This document shows, piece by piece, positions 1-11,669 of a stretch of 64,000 nucleotides of DNA (position 1 is its first letter; every line of letters starts with the position of its first letter). The notes beneath the pieces were generated by a model. That model worked only from the letters and a program-made list of their open reading frames with translations, did no database searches and had not been told where the DNA came from. The position numbers and the translations under genes were made by a program. Where the stretch lies: positions 76,874,119 to 76,938,118 of the forward strand of contig JAVIAB010000124.1 of the NCBI GenBank assembly GCA_032433765.1, in the 5' to 3' direction. This stretch comes from Megaustenia siamemsis. Lineage: Eukaryota > Mollusca > Gastropoda > Stylommatophora > Ariophantidae.

Positions 1-1362
1 CCAATAACACACTCACTAGGAACAACGCCCGTGACACCCCCATTAACACACTCGGAACAACGCTCGTGACACCCCCAATAACACACTCACTCGGAACAAC
101 GCCCGTGACACCCCCAATAACACACTCACTAGGAACAACGCCCGTGACACCCCCATTAACACACTCGGAACAACGCTCGTGACACCCCCAATAACACACT
201 CACTCGGAACAACGCCCGTGACACCCCCATTAACACACTCGGAACAACGCCCGTGACACCCCCAATAACACACTCGGAACAACGCCCGTGACACCCCCAA
301 TAACACACTCGGAACAACGCCCGTGACACCCCCAATAACACACTCACTAGGAACAACATCCGTTACACCACCATTAACACACTCGGAACAACGCTCGTGA
401 CACCCCCAATAACACACTCGGAACAACGCTCGTGACACCCCCAATAACACACTCGGAACAACGCTCGTGACACCCCCAATAACACACTCGGAACAACGCC
501 CGTGACATCCCCAATAACACACTCACTAGGAACAACGCCCGTGACACCCCCAATAACACACTCACTAGGAACAACGCCTGTGACAACCCCAATAACACAC
601 TCACTAGGAACAACGCCCGTGACACCCCCAATAACACACTCACTAGGAACAACGCCCGTGACACCCCCAATAACACACTCACTAGGAACAACGCCCGTGA
701 CACCCCCATTAACACACTCGGAACAACGCTCGTGACACCCCCAATAACACACTCACTCGGAACAACGCCCGTGACACCCCCAATAACACACTCACTAGGA
801 ACAACGCCCGTGACACCCCCATTAACACACTCGGAACAACGCTCGTGACACCCCCAATAACACACTCACTCGGAACAACGCCCGTGACACCCCCATTAAC
901 ATACTCGGAACAACGCCCGTGACACCCCCAATAACACACTCGGAACAACGCCCGTGACACCCCCAATAACATACTCGGAACAACGCCCGTGACACCCCCA
1001 ATAACACACTCACTAGGAACAACGTCCGTTACACCACCATTAACACACTCGAACAACGCCCGTTACACCACCATTAACACACTCACTAGGAACAACGCCC
1101 GTTACACCACCATTAACACACTCGGAACAACGCTCGTGACACCCCCAATAACACACTCGGAACAACGCTCGTGACACCCCCAATAACACACTCGGAACAA
1201 CGCCCGTGACACCCCCAATAACACACTCACTCGGAACAACGCTCGTGACACCCCCAATAACACACTCACTCGGAACAATGCCCGTGACACCCCAATAACA
1301 CACTCACTAAGAACAACGCCCGTGACAGCCCCAATAACACACTCACTCAGAACAAAGCACGT
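1..1362. repeat. Minisatellite, 35/39-bp unit
   Basis: The unit is CCCCC followed by AATAACACAC, TCGGAACAAC and GCCCGTGACA (35 bp). Many copies have an extra CACT or CTAG-containing 4-bp block (39 bp). About 37 copies run off the left edge of the window. Variants with GCTCGTGACA and with TTACACCACCATT are interspersed, which suggests blocks of units have been copied together. Long open frames on the minus strand come from the repeat and have no support as genes. Confidence 0.97.
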
Positions 1363-2067
1363 GCCGTTGGCCAACGTGTGTCAATCAAAAATAACTGTCA
1401 AGGTATCACAATCTCAGTACTAACTATTGTGTTGTCTTCGGCTAGCAGGCCAGTCGTAGACATGGTGCTATGATGCCTATCAATACATCTTGTCTAAGGT
1501 ATTTGCCTTCACACCATGACATAAGGCTACCTGTTTAACTGCGACACAACAAAATCACAGAAACTACACTTACTATTTAAACGGTCTCTACGTAAATACA
1601 AGAAGACCGAGCAAATACAATTCAACTAACTTATCAACTATTCAATCCAGTGAAGGACAAACCTTTGTATAATAGTGCATTGGTAAAGTGCTAATACAAA
1701 AACGGATACTCTCTGTAACGTCGTGGACAGAAAGCAGTCAGTGATGCTATTGTTGGAACACATTTATATCTGAGTGTGACACTGGCAAGGCAAACAGTAC
1801 ACGATGACGACAGCATAGAAGCGCATAGTGTGTACACAAGGGCTAACGATATACATATGAACGATACCTCGTCTTTCTGTCCTCGGCGATTTAATGGGAT
1901 CTTGCGCTGCAGCAGCTTGCTGTTCACACACAGATCTGACTATCCATTTTGTCTGCATTACGCGCTTTAGCACAGTCATCATAATGCATACCCACATTAG
2001 AAGATGAAAACATCCACGCACACACGCCTGGCTACTAACGGAGCAGACATAAATTCAACAACAATGG
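1363..2067. other. Unassigned spacer
   Basis: About 700 bp of non-repetitive DNA. Short open frames occur (for example 1764-2021 minus), but none has a recognisable domain or credible start context. I see no RNA gene, element terminus or target duplication. Confidence 0.5.
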
Positions 2068-2628
2068 AGTTTATTACTTCAGTCCACACTGAAATCTACC
2101 ATACAGTTTATTACTTCAGTCCACAACGAAATCTACCATACAGTTTATTACTTCAGTTCACAACGAAATCTACCATACAGTTTATTACTTCAGTCCACAC
2201 CAAAATCTACCATACAGTTTATTACTTCAGTCCACACTGAAACCTACCATACAGTTTATTACTTCAGTCCACACTGAAATCTGCCATACAGTTTATTACT
2301 TCAGTCCACACCAAAATCTACCATACAGTTTATTACTTCAGTCCACAACGAAATCTACCATACAGTTTATTACTTCAGTCCACAACGAAATCTACCATAC
2401 AGTTTATTACTTCAGTCCACACTGAAATCTACCATACAGTTTATTACTTCAGTCCACACTGAAATCTGCCATACAGTTTATTACTTCAGTCCACACCAAA
2501 ATCTACCATACAGTTTATTACTTCAGTCCACACCAAAATCTACCATACAGTTTATTACTTCAGTCCACAACGAAATCTACCATACAGTTTATTACTTCAG
2601 TCCACAACGAAATCTACCATACAGTTTG
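2068..2628. repeat. Minisatellite, 37-bp unit
   Basis: The unit begins AGTTTATTACTTCAGTCCAC and ends AAATCTACCATAC, with about 15 copies. The middle of the unit alternates between CACTGAAATC, CAACGAAATC and CACCAAAATC variants. The array ends directly against a degenerate LINE 3' end. Confidence 0.96.
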
Positions 2629-3293
2629 ATACAGAAATGGCAAAAAGTAATTTTAAAGCCATGAAACATATACTAACATCAAAACAAATAACACCAGGGC
2701 TAAAACTAAGAATAGCAAAATGTTATATGTTCTCAACATCATGTATGGTACAGAAACATGGACATTTGACAAGAAAAAATGAAGAAAATTGAAGCCTCAG
2801 AAATGTGGATTTATGGGATAATTGGAAGAAAAGAAAAGAATAAAAACTATGAATTCTTATAACAACTAAAAATAAAAAGGCAACTACGAAACACAAGTCC
2901 AACAAGACAAACGAGATTTTTGGGGCATGTTAACAGACATAATAAAAATTGTTGCACAATTTAATTTTAAATTTTAAAATTGTAAAAAGAGTTGCACACG
3001 TCGTGGCGACTGCTTGACCAAGCGGCCTTTATCCCTCTGGTTCTATCGTTGCCCCCCGACATACACCAGCAATGGTACTATGTGTCGTAAATAAAGATAG
3101 ATAGATAATTAACAGACACAGCAACCTACTAAAAGTAATCTTGGAATTGAAAATACAAAGTAAAAAAGGCAGGGCAGACCAGACTAACAAGGATAAGTCA
3201 GCCTATGACTACCCGCACCATCAAAGCAAGAGACAGAGCGGAATGGCGCTCCACGCTAACCAACCTTCGATGCAGAGACGGCACATAATGATG
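2629..3293 (+). pseudogene. Degenerate non-LTR retrotransposon 3' end (RT C-terminus)
   Basis: This is the C-terminal part of a LINE reverse transcriptase ORF, read across several frameshifts. Traces include RIAKCYM near 2710, the K-IEA-EMW type block near 2790, FGHV-NRH near 2920, and a terminal block reading EWRSTLTNLRCRDGT before a stop near 3290. The endonuclease and RT core are absent, so the copy is 5'-truncated. It is interrupted at 2940-3108 by a short retroposon; skipping the insertion restores the reading from NRH onward. A sister copy with the same order lies at 43820-44290 on the same strand. The clade is not certain; it belongs to the group of LINEs with this conserved thumb and C-terminal region. 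Confidence 0.75.
2940..3108 (+). mobile_element. Short retroposon with (GATA)n tail and 10-bp target duplication
   Basis: A 169-bp insertion is flanked by TTAACAGACA at 2930-2939 and 3109-3118. It ends in AATAAAGATAGATAGATAA, a short simple-repeat tail typical of non-LTR retroposition, which sets its orientation as plus. The body from 2985 to 3090 is GC-richer than its host. I see no clear tRNA A and B boxes, so it may be a truncated LINE 3' UTR or a SINE. Confidence 0.8.
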
Positions 3294-3330
3294 AGTAGGC
3301 GGAAGTGTTGCCAGGTTTTTGGTGCCTAAA

Positions 3331-3467
3331 AGGAGGATTTCCCTTTTTTTTTTTTTTGCCAGCGGAAATAAAAACCAAGATTTTCGCGACCTATCATAAA
3401 CCATTTATGGTACTTCATATTTCGACAATGGACCTACACGTGATATGTAATCTACTAGCACTGCTAC
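3331..3467. repeat. Dispersed repeat, copy 1 (partner at 57526-57653)
   Basis: About 135 bp that realigns with 57526-57653 in the same orientation. Shared blocks are AGGAGGATTT/AGGAAGATTT, a poly-T run followed by TTGCC, GATTTTCGCGAC/GATTTTCACGAC, ATAAACCAT and a closing TAGTA-type triplet run. The family is unknown. It may be a SINE or LINE end read in reverse, with the triplet run as its tail. Confidence 0.6.
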
Positions 3468-4149
3468 ATATTAATACAACTGTTGCTACCACTACTGTTA
3501 CTATCATTATTAAAAATTAATAAAACAATGTTTCCTTTACATTACTGGTACATGAGCAACATGAGCGCAACAAATAATTTCTGGACTTCCGGGGAATATG
3601 GCGCCCTGTTCGCTGGCTTCTTCAGACGACTCACAGATAAGTGCTGATTTCCGGTGAACTTTTCTGTTTATTTGTTTGTTTTTAATTGATATTTGAAGGG
3701 ATCATGTGATTGTACGCGCTTTCTATTTGATGTAAATCACTATGCTTCTTTTGCTCCATTGCATTTTGCTACAATTTCTTTATTTGATCACTTATAATAC
3801 TCATCTTTGTTGTTGAATACGCTATTGAACGCGTGACAAAATGGCGGTTTGTTTTCGCTGGTCTGTCGTCAAGGAAGCGTAATTCATTTAATTTGTATCA
3901 GGGTCACAGTGTATCCGCGTGCTGCAGAGCGATTTACTGGAGTTGGCCAGTTTATAACGTGGAAACGGGTTCTGGACCGTGCGACCGAGTGAGTGCACGT
4001 GAGTCTAGACCATCCACAGCATCGACGTTGAGCGACTAAATCATCTATGATACTATGACGACGGTAAGTATTCAGATGCATCCCAAAAAAACAACATCGA
4101 AGAAGGAAAACACGACAAGGTAAAAGAGGTGGCGTTAAACTGTCGAAGT
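3468..4149. other. Spacer or possible 5' UTR upstream of the RNase H LINE
   Basis: About 680 bp without a recognisable coding region. The last 300 bp may be the 5' UTR of the LINE that follows. No first (gag-like) ORF is recognisable here, although RNase H-bearing LINEs of the I group usually have one. Confidence 0.4.
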
Positions 4150-4172
4150 GTGAGAGGCTAGGCCTAAAGTAT

Positions 4173-5657
4173 GTGCGCGTTACATATTGGAATTGTGAGT
4201 CCATAAATCAACGACGGCCCATTCTTGATAAGCTACTGTGCGGGACCGATATAATGGTTTTGCAAGAAACTCTTCTTGGTGACAGGACAGTAAGTACTCC
4301 TGATTTTCATTGTTTCTACAATAAACGACACATTGGGCAGGCCATCCTTGTGCGTAACAATATGGTAGAAGCTGAGGTTGATATGTCTGCGTGGGACAGT
4401 GCAGAATTGCAGGTACATGCGGTTAGGGTGCAGACCCTAGTTAATTTCGTGATTTTAAATGTGTATGCCTCTAATGGGAAGGTGGACACACAACAATGGC
4501 AAAACCTCTTTGAGTTCGATGAAGAGAACATCATTTTTTGCGAAGACTTTAATGCTAAAGGCAACCAGTGGGGTAACATCATAACCAACAAGCAGGGAGA
4601 AGACACAGAGAACGCACTAGTGTCAGTCGATTTAGTGTGCTTGAATGATGGAAGGGCAACAAGAATGGCCACTCGAACAGGGGACTCTGATAGTGTCTTA
4701 GACCTGGCACTGGTGTCTTCCACCTTCGCACCCGTTTGCAGGTGGAGTGCACTGGGGTTCCACAGAAGTGATCACTATCCATGTGTCTTCCTAATTGAGA
4801 AAAACAGAAATAGAAGCCAGACAAGAAAGCTCCACACATTCCCTTACGAGAAAACAGACCAGGACGTCATTAGCAAAATCAGACATAGGAAACAGAGCGC
4901 CCCTCGTAGGAGGCAGGAGAGATGGACGCAGCCACCCTGGTGGAATGTAGATGTCGAGGAAGCTTGGCGGTACATGAGACAAACGGCCAAGACATGGCAG
5001 AAAGCAAGAAAGAATGGAAGAACACAACCTGAGCTCTTGAAGCGTCTGAAAGAAGAGGTCGACCAAAAAGTTAAGCACTTTAAACTATGCGCTAAGGATG
5101 TCAAATGGGATGACTTCTGTAGAAAAGTGTGCTCAGAAAAATCGCTCGCCACATTCTGGCGCCTTCATCAGAGCATGAATGGCACAACACGACACAGAGG
5201 CACACCAGACTTTCATAGCACAGGCCGGATATGGCACACATCTGATGAGAGCAAAGGGAAGGCCCTGCTTGCCCGCTACATTGAGCAGACGGACCAAAGA
5301 AATGAGGCTGTAAGGATGAGGATACGGGGATCGATGTCAATATTGTGTAATGATGTAGTGCTGGAAGAAGATTTCACAATCACAACCGATACCATTCACA
5401 TGACACTTAAAAGGTCACACAACAATGCTCCTGGTCCAGATGGTGTTCGGTACGATGACATAGGCGATTTAGCTGACGACGACTTGACAAAACTGGCCAA
5501 TGAGTTTAATGCCAGCATTCGGAGTGGCCAGATTAAGGAGGAGTGGCTACACAGCTACTTACTACCGCTACCGAAGCCAACAAGGACCATTCTCAGATCA
5601 GTACCTACAGAATCATCACAATGCAGAACACAGCGAGCAAGCTGCTGGAGAAAATAG
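4173..5657 (+). pseudogene. LINE endonuclease and start of reverse transcriptase
   Basis: An open stretch of 494 residues. In retrotransposition the endonuclease nicks chromosomal DNA and exposes a 3' OH that primes reverse transcription. The expected active-site residues of the exonuclease-endonuclease-phosphatase fold are visible: Asn7 in WNCES, Glu32 in LQETLL, Tyr98 in NVYAS, Asp125 and Asn127 in EDFNAKG (usually GDFNAKG), Asp177 in VLDLAL, and Asp200-His201 in SDHYP. The RT N-terminal block with APGPDGVRYDDI is at about 417-428. Near base 5580 the true reading passes into another frame, so the last 25 or so residues here are out of frame. The natural start is uncertain; the Met at 4173 lies very close to the first conserved block, so the original ORF may have begun upstream. 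Confidence 0.88.
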
Positions 5658-6016
5658 TTGCCCGTGTCCTCACCTGTCACCTTGAACAGAAACGTGTATT
5701 CCCACCCACACTCGGAGGTTATAGATACAATAAAGAGACATGGCTCAATGCGGCAGTCTTTGCCAATGACGTCTTCGAAGGCTTCCACAGACGAGAGGAG
5801 ACATGTGCTGCTGCTATAGATCTGGAGGATGCATACAACAGGGTACCATTTGAATATCTCATGCATATGCTCCTCAAACTGGCGGTGCACCCTTTCATCA
5901 TTAGATGGATAGTTGCGGCACTGTTTCAGAGGAAGGTGATACTCAGATGTGGAAGTTGGTCTTCCGAGCCAACATCCATTTGTCCTGGGCTGCCACAAGG
6001 CTCACCATTGTCATAG
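5580..6016 (+). pseudogene. LINE reverse transcriptase fingers and palm (motifs 2a to B)
   Basis: This continues the preceding ORF after a frameshift. It reads through a conserved region around STYRIITMQNTASKLLEKI (normally RPI-L---KLLE). RT motif A, AAIDLEDAYNRV, is at about 5810-5848 with its catalytic Asp intact. Motif B, GLPQGSPLS, is at about 5987-6013. A TAG at 6014-6016 stops the frame immediately after motif B, where LFN or similar usually follows, and this alone would abolish activity. Confidence 0.88.
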
Positions 6017-6079
6017 TTCTATTTAACATGTACACAATAACGATCACGGAACAACAACTGGATGGGAGGGATCTATGAA

Positions 6080-6600
6080 CTATGACTTTTGCTGATGATA
6101 TTCTGGTATATCGACAGGGAAGAGACAGACGAGGAATCGCCTCCACAATGCAAGACGAACTCGATCGCATTTCTTCCTGGTGTGGGGTTTCAGGTGCCTT
6201 GGTTAATCCTAATAAAGCATCAGTTTCATGGTTCTCCCTTAATAATCATATCGTTAATACGACCACACCGGTAGTACGAATGGGAGCTGATGAGGTGACC
6301 AGGGACAAGTTGGTGACATAGCTCGGAGTTAAGTTTGATCGCAGACTGTGTTTTCGGGACCACGTCGACCATGTGATAACAAAATCCCGCAAAGGATTAG
6401 CCGCCTTGAAGATCATGGCAGCTGCCAAAATCGAGCAGAGGCTACTTACTCTTCTGTTCCAGGGATACTAATCCCTCGCACCAATAGAGTATGCCCTGGC
6501 AATTCTTACTGTCAGTACGACTCAAATTGATAGGCTGGAGAAAATACAAAATGAAGACATGCGCATTATCTTAGGATGTACAATGGACACTCCCGTATAG
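6080..6600 (+). pseudogene. LINE reverse transcriptase motif C and thumb
   Basis: Motif C is FADDILVY at about 6085-6108, with both catalytic aspartates present. It is followed by an NPNKASVSWF block and, after a stop at about 6320, LGVKFDRRLCFRDHVDHV and KSRKGLAALK. This is the usual order after the palm in RNase H-bearing LINEs (a conserved LGV-D--L-F--H block). Stops and frameshifts break it near 6320 and 6470. Confidence 0.82.
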
Positions 6601-6939
6601 CAATGAGATATCTTCTTGACTTTCCAACCATGGATGTCAGAATCAAGATCTGGAGAGCACGAGCATACCTGAAGATTAGTACAGATAAAGAGCATGCATT
6701 GTACCACGTGCTCAACACAGGGAAAGGTGCCAGGCTAAAAAGAGGCAAATCATGGGTGGGCCGAGCAGAAGATGTCATTAAAGCACCAATGTAGGTCTGT
6801 GGGCTTACCAATATCAGCGTTGGTGAGGAGTGGATACCGGTGCCTACGTCATTCAAGGGGGCTTTCTCGTGTATTGTCACACTCGACAGGAAAAGTAGGG
6901 AACAGAAACCGGTCGTGGTTAATGCTGAGGTCAACGGTC

Positions 6940-7390
6940 TCATCTGCGATAACACCAATAAGAAATATGCAGTCATCTATACAGACGGATCTGTAAGACG
7001 ACACCAAAGAAGTGCATGGGCTTTACAGCACGCCCGGCAGGCAGAGAATAGTCAAAGAAGACAGTGGTGCATACGTCATGACCACGAGTAGCATGACAAT
7101 GGAGGTGATGGCAGTGACCAAGGCATTAAAATAGTTAGAGTCACAAGACTACACCCACGCATGTATACTGAGTGATTCGATGAGCATGATAACAATAAAG
7201 TGGAGGCGGGCTCTGTACGCATGCAATGGGTAGAGTCATTGCAGAAGTCCAAAATACGTAAGGTCACCTTTGTCTATGTCCCTGGACATGCGGGAGTACG
7301 GGGAAATAAAAGAGCGGACAGGTTGGCTAGCTGCGCTGTCGTTGAGGACGGGCAACCAATGGATCGGGCGGACATCATCAATGCCCTCTG
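6940..7390 (+). pseudogene. LINE RNase H domain
   Basis: The first strand with catalytic Asp is AVIYTDGSV at about 6967-6993. The region around ALTTMEVMAVTKALK-like sequence (7095-7130) should carry the Glu. LSDSMS-type sequence at about 7170-7185 carries the next Asp, and VPGHAGVRGNKRADRLA at about 7280-7330 carries the His and final Asp. The enzyme would remove the RNA strand of the RNA-DNA hybrid during element copying. Frameshifts separate the blocks near 7085 and 7190. Confidence 0.86.
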
Positions 7391-7655
7391 AGATGTGGGG
7401 AAGAGCACAGGACTTCGACAAGCACAGATCCACGTCACTTCTTCGGATGATGGAAATGGGAGTTAAGATGGGCACAGCCAGAAATGAGAAACTTAGTGGC
7501 CGTGTAAGAAGACTTATCAACCAACATAGAACTGGAGTCGTCAGTCGCTGGACACTGCGTGACTTGCTGAGGAGGGGATCTGAGCACCTATGGACATGTT
7601 CGGAGTGCAATTATGATGACCCGCAAATAACTCAAATAATTTCTAGCAAATTTTA
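7391..7655 (+). pseudogene. LINE C-terminal extension with CxxC
   Basis: This tail follows the RNase H domain and contains HLWTCSECN near 7590-7615. The same tail is seen in decayed form at 25840-25890 (CSKCSDDN) and in reverse at 21145-21335, so it belongs to the element rather than to a neighbour. Confidence 0.75.
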
Positions 7656-7778
7656 AAATAATATCAAATAATTTAATGGAAGCGAGAAAAACGTTCAAAA
7701 TTTGTTTACGAGCAAAATAAAAAAGCAAGCCCTAAAATATAATGAAAAGAAATATTCATTTTACGGGGAAACGTACTA

Positions 7779-7882
7779 TAGTCCGCTCAGAAATTCATAA
7801 TCACACCTGAATTAGTTTTGCGTGATAACCGCTTGTTATTTTGGTTTCAAATGTTGCATGCAATCTTAGAATATTGATGACG
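7779..7882 (+). repeat. Left terminal inverted repeat
   Basis: A 104-bp inverted repeat, about 97 of 104 bases identical to the reverse complement of 9705-9808. The inner edge is at the shared GAATATTGATGACG. Confidence 0.95.
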
Positions 7883-8164
7883 CAAAGATTTTGGTATTTT
7901 TTATTCCACAAACACATTTTGTACATCAGCGAATTCCTTTGATCTTTTATGACGATATCACACAAGTTGATTCAAATTTTAAATTTTCCAGTTAACTGCA
8001 ATTCTTGTCAGAGGCGTATCTACATAGTGCTTATTGTGGGTGTTGTTCGTTATGTGTATTTGCAAACATGAATTCAATTGGTCACCATTAGACCCCAGGA
8101 CGTCCTAACTACAGCTGGAATTTAATTCATCTTAATTTTAATCATTCCGAATCTGACGATTCCA

Positions 8165-9401
8165 AGAGGTTGATAATCATTACTGGCTGGACAAATAGTA
8201 ATCCACCTCGTTTCCAGTACTCATCTTCCACCCGCAGCACATGTTCAACACACTTCTTCCAGAACGGAATGTCTATTTTTGAGAGAGACTCGCGTGTCAG
8301 AACTTCAACATCACACATTTTAAACGTCCTGTTCTGTTCTGCAACTTATCCTTTGACGTGAGCCCAGACAAGTTCGATTGGATTAAGGTGCGCATGATAT
8401 GCAGGGAGTCGAAGAGATGTGTGGCCGTTTTTCTCAATGATTATGTCAACATGGTACACCTTTTTCTTATTCGTATTCTTCACAAGTTGTAACAATTCGG
8501 GTTTTGTCGTCAAATTTGACATTTTCATTCGCAAGCCATGTCCTAATTTGCTCTTTTGTATTTGATGCAGTAGGCACTTTGTCTTCCTCTGATACGACAT
8601 TGTGGTATGATGCATTATCCATGACTATGCATGAAGGTCTCTCCAGGATTGGTAAAGATCGTTCTCCAACCAGTGCCTGAAAATGTTTCCATTCATTTCA
8701 GTATGGTAGTCCCTACCGTCGGTACTTTTTGATTGGAAAATAAGTCCCGCATCATGGACAAGGCCGTTTTCAGTGCTTCCAGCATGCGTTAATATAATGC
8801 GCTGGCCTTTGCTGCTCGGGATTGTTCTTTTGAGATTGCCATTTACTGACTGCCATTCTTTAGCATAGGTGTGGTGTGCGTTGACCCACGATTCGTCCAA
8901 ATATATAATATCATACCGTTCACTCCGCCGCTCACGGATCTGTTTCAGGTATTTGTTTCGAGCAATGACCAAGTGTGGTTTTTCACAAATAATATTCCTG
9001 CTCCCAACAGTTTTTCTGAAAGTGAAGCCAGCTACTCGTACAATCTTCCATAGAGTACTTTTAGAAATGTCAATATTGCAGTCTGCATGCAATTTTAATT
9101 TCAAATTCCTGAGAGTAACAAGTACATTATTAGCAAACATTTTCAATATCTCACGTTTTATGACATCCATGTCAAAACTGTCGACTTTCCTTTTCCTTCC
9201 TTGATTGACATGAGTGCACTCTGAGTCTTGTTTAATCCAACGAGAAAATGACGATCTATTAAGACCAAGCGCGAGTTGCGTTCGTCTCTCTGGGTCATGA
9301 ATATCACAATATAAATGCCCCATCTTGGATTCCCTAAGGAAGTGCTGATATAGGAAAAAAGTAACTTTTTGCATAGTTATAAATTTGCATTTCAAACTCA
9401 T
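8165..9401 (-). pseudogene. DDE transposase (IS630-Tc1-mariner superfamily), frameshifted
   Basis: The gene would start at Met 9401 (MSLKCKF) and read openly for about 258 residues, then shift frame near 8620 and again near 8345. A helix-turn-helix-like N-terminus contains ERRTQLALGLNRSSFSRW, probably for binding the inverted repeats. The catalytic Asp block is IIYLDESWVNAHHT at about 8895-8935, the second Asp is in MDNASYHN at about 8600-8620, and the Glu is in HLNPIELVWAHVKG at about 8350-8390. A C-terminal tail has a W--CV-HV---EDEYW pattern at about 8200-8265. The second Asp codon and the Glu codon are 244 bases apart, or 80-odd residues, far more than the 34 of classical Tc1/mariner. Wide spacing like this is reported for groups such as Sailor (DD82E); that assignment is from memory and needs alignment. 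Confidence 0.88.
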
Positions 9402-9704
9402 TGTAATTTAGATATAAATGTTGGTATTTAAAGTCAACAAATTGTCTACTGAGTCTTCACAAAATTAATAAAGATACGCCTTCCCTTCGGTAATTATTGC
9501 CAAGGCCGTGGTGCGTCATGTCGTTCAATAACAATTCAGTTAGTGTTTCTGCAATAGCCAAACTATTTTACGTGAACGACCGCATCAAATTAATGTATAT
9601 ATCCTAAAATGGTGTCAAATTCGAACAGGGTGAATTTAATATAGCCTAAAGAAGAAAACTTTTAAACTAGATCAAATTTCTCAGAGCAAAACATATTTCT
9701 ATAA

Positions 9705-9808
9705 CGTCATCAATATTCTAAGATTGCATGCAAACTTTGAAAGCAAATTAACAAACGGTTATCACGCAAAACTAATTCAGGTGTGATTATGAATTTTTGA
9801 ACGGACTA
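9705..9808 (-). repeat. Right terminal inverted repeat
   Basis: Partner of 7779-7882. The outer end reads CGGACTA followed by the flanking TA. Confidence 0.95.
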
Positions 9809-9810
9809 TA

Positions 9811-10033
9811 GCAATTCTTGTGAGCTGCTAGAAGAATTACCAAAGAATTCTCTTTCCTGCGGCGTGGCGGCGTTGTCACTTGGGTGAACTGGGTTTAAGC
9901 CTTTGCATGACATGGACTACTAGGGAACATTATCTGTCATTTACATAACCCAATACACTTCTGTTAACCACCTCTTACTAGAGTTGGATGTCACGTAAAA
10001 TATGAATTACTTGCTCCCGCGCTTATGGCCACC
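9811..10033. other. Unassigned spacer
   Basis: About 220 bp between the transposon and the 65-bp array. Nothing recognised. Confidence 0.5.
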
Positions 10034-11145
10034 GCACCCTTTGTCGTGTAAAGCGGTTGTAGAGTTTCTCTGATGCTATATCTTATTCTGTGTATGCCTC
10101 ATCCTTTGTCGTGTAACGCTGTTGTAGAGTTTCTCTGATGCTATATCTTATTCTGTGTATGCCTCATCGTTTGTCGTGTAACGCTGTTGTGGAGTTTCTC
10201 TGATGCTATATCTTATTCTGTGTATGCCTCATCGTTTGTCGTGTAACGCTGTTGTAGAGTTTCTCTGATGCTATATCTTATTCTGTGTATGCCTCATCCT
10301 TTGTCGTGTAACGCTGTTGTAGAGTTTCTCTGATGCTATATCTTATTCTGTGTATGCCTCATCCTTTGTCGTGTAACGCTGTTGTAGAGTTTCTCTGATG
10401 CTATATCTTATTCTGTGTATGCCTCATCCTTTGTCGTGTAACGCTGTTGTAGAGTTTCTCTGATGCTATATCTTATTCTGTGTATGCCTCATCCTTTGTC
10501 GTGTAACGCTGTTGTAGAGTTTCTCTGATGCTATATCTTATTCTGTGTATGCCTCATCGTTTGTCGTGTAACGCTGTTGTGGAGTTTCTCTGATGCTATA
10601 TCTTATTCTGTGTATGCCTCATCGTTTGTCGTGTAACGCTGTTGTAGAGTTTCTCTGATGCTATATCTTATTCTGTGTATGCCTCATCCTTTGTCGTGTA
10701 ACGCTGTTGTAGAGTTTCTCTGATGCTATATCTTATTCTGTGTATGCCTCATCCTTTGTCGTGTAACGCTGTTGTAGAGTTTCTCTGATGCTATATCTTA
10801 TTCTGTGTATGCCTCATCCTTTCTCGTGTAACGCTGTTGTAGAGTTTCTCTGATGCTATATCTTATTATGTGTATGCCTCATCGTTTGTCGTGTAACGCT
10901 GTTGTGGAGTTTCTCTGATGCTATATCTTATTCTGTGTATGCCTCATCCTTTGTCGTGTAACGCTGTTGGAGTTTCTCTGATGCTATATCTTATTCTGTG
11001 TATGCCTCATCCTTTGTCGAGTAACGCTGTTGTAGAGTTTCTCTGATGCTGTATCTTACTCTGTGTATCCCTCATCCTTTGTCACATAACGCTGTTGTAG
11101 AGTTTCTCTGATGCTCTATCTTACTCTGTGTATGCCTCAAGCTGC
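10034..11145. repeat. Minisatellite, 65-bp unit
   Basis: About 17 head-to-tail copies of a 65-bp unit that begins CATCCTTTGTCGTGTAACGC and ends TTCTGTGTATGCCT. Units in the middle are nearly identical. The first unit and the last two are the most diverged, as expected if unequal exchange homogenises the centre. CATCC/CATCG and TGTAGAG/TGTGGAG variants recur in the same order (for example around 10170-10240 and 10555-10625), which suggests multi-unit duplication. Confidence 0.98.
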
Positions 11146-11669
11146 GCCTCCCCTTACTGTGTACATGTTTGGTTCGATGTGAACACACTCTTCACGAGGA
11201 CAAACCATCTCTGAGTGCTAAATCCAAGACGGCTTCTATGCTGATACTGTTTGATGGTTTACTTTCTAATTTAGTCTTTTATTTATATCATTTCTTCAAC
11301 ATCTCATTTACGCGATGTCTACCTTCTGACTTGTATTGAGAGACCACTGCCACCATTATTAGGTGGCGGATGAAAATGTTTTCTATGAGATGTCTCTTTT
11401 AGCTGATAACTACTGGTTTGTGTTGTTAGATGGGAACCAATATTTGGTTTCCCTAACAGCATCTGACGTTTATTTCTTTAATCACGTGGTTATCTATGGA
11501 GAATATTGTTCCTAAATATTTCAAATCCGATTTCTGTTGTCAATCTTGGCACTCCATAACCATGATAACGTCGTTTCTTTATCTCTTGTTACTGTCATCA
11601 CTAGCGTTTGTTTTTGTTTTTTTTTTCGGGGCTGATTTGTTTATTAATTGTCCCGAGTCAAACTATCTA
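11146..11669. other. Unassigned spacer
   Basis: About 520 bp, AT-rich, with a run of T near 11620. No element or gene recognised. Confidence 0.5.

Larger units (their letters stand above)
4150..7662 (+). mobile_element. RNase H-bearing non-LTR retrotransposon (I/Jockey-type group), inactive
   Basis: The region reads in order as an apurinic-like endonuclease, a reverse transcriptase, an RNase H domain and a Cys-containing C-terminus. This is the architecture of LINEs in the I group. Pieces lie in different frames and are separated by stops (near 5580, 6016, 6080, 6320, 6470, 6600, 6790 and 7090), so it cannot make one protein. The 3' end near 7660 is AT-rich and has no clear target duplication that I could find. 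Other copies of the same family are at 24790-25990 (plus) and 21145-21335 (minus), both more decayed. Confidence 0.88.
7779..9808 (-). mobile_element. Tc1/mariner-superfamily DNA transposon with 104-bp terminal inverted repeats
   Basis: A complete element of 2030 bp with one transposase on the minus strand. The ends begin TAGTCCGYTCARAAATTC and the inverted repeats match over 104 bp (7779-7882 against 9705-9808 reversed) with about 7 mismatches. TA dinucleotides flank both ends (7777-7778 and 9809-9810), the target duplication expected of this superfamily. The transposase DDE pieces lie between the repeats. Well-matched repeats with a frameshifted gene suggest fairly recent arrival or loss by small indels. 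A second, older relative is at 20265-21605. Confidence 0.93.
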
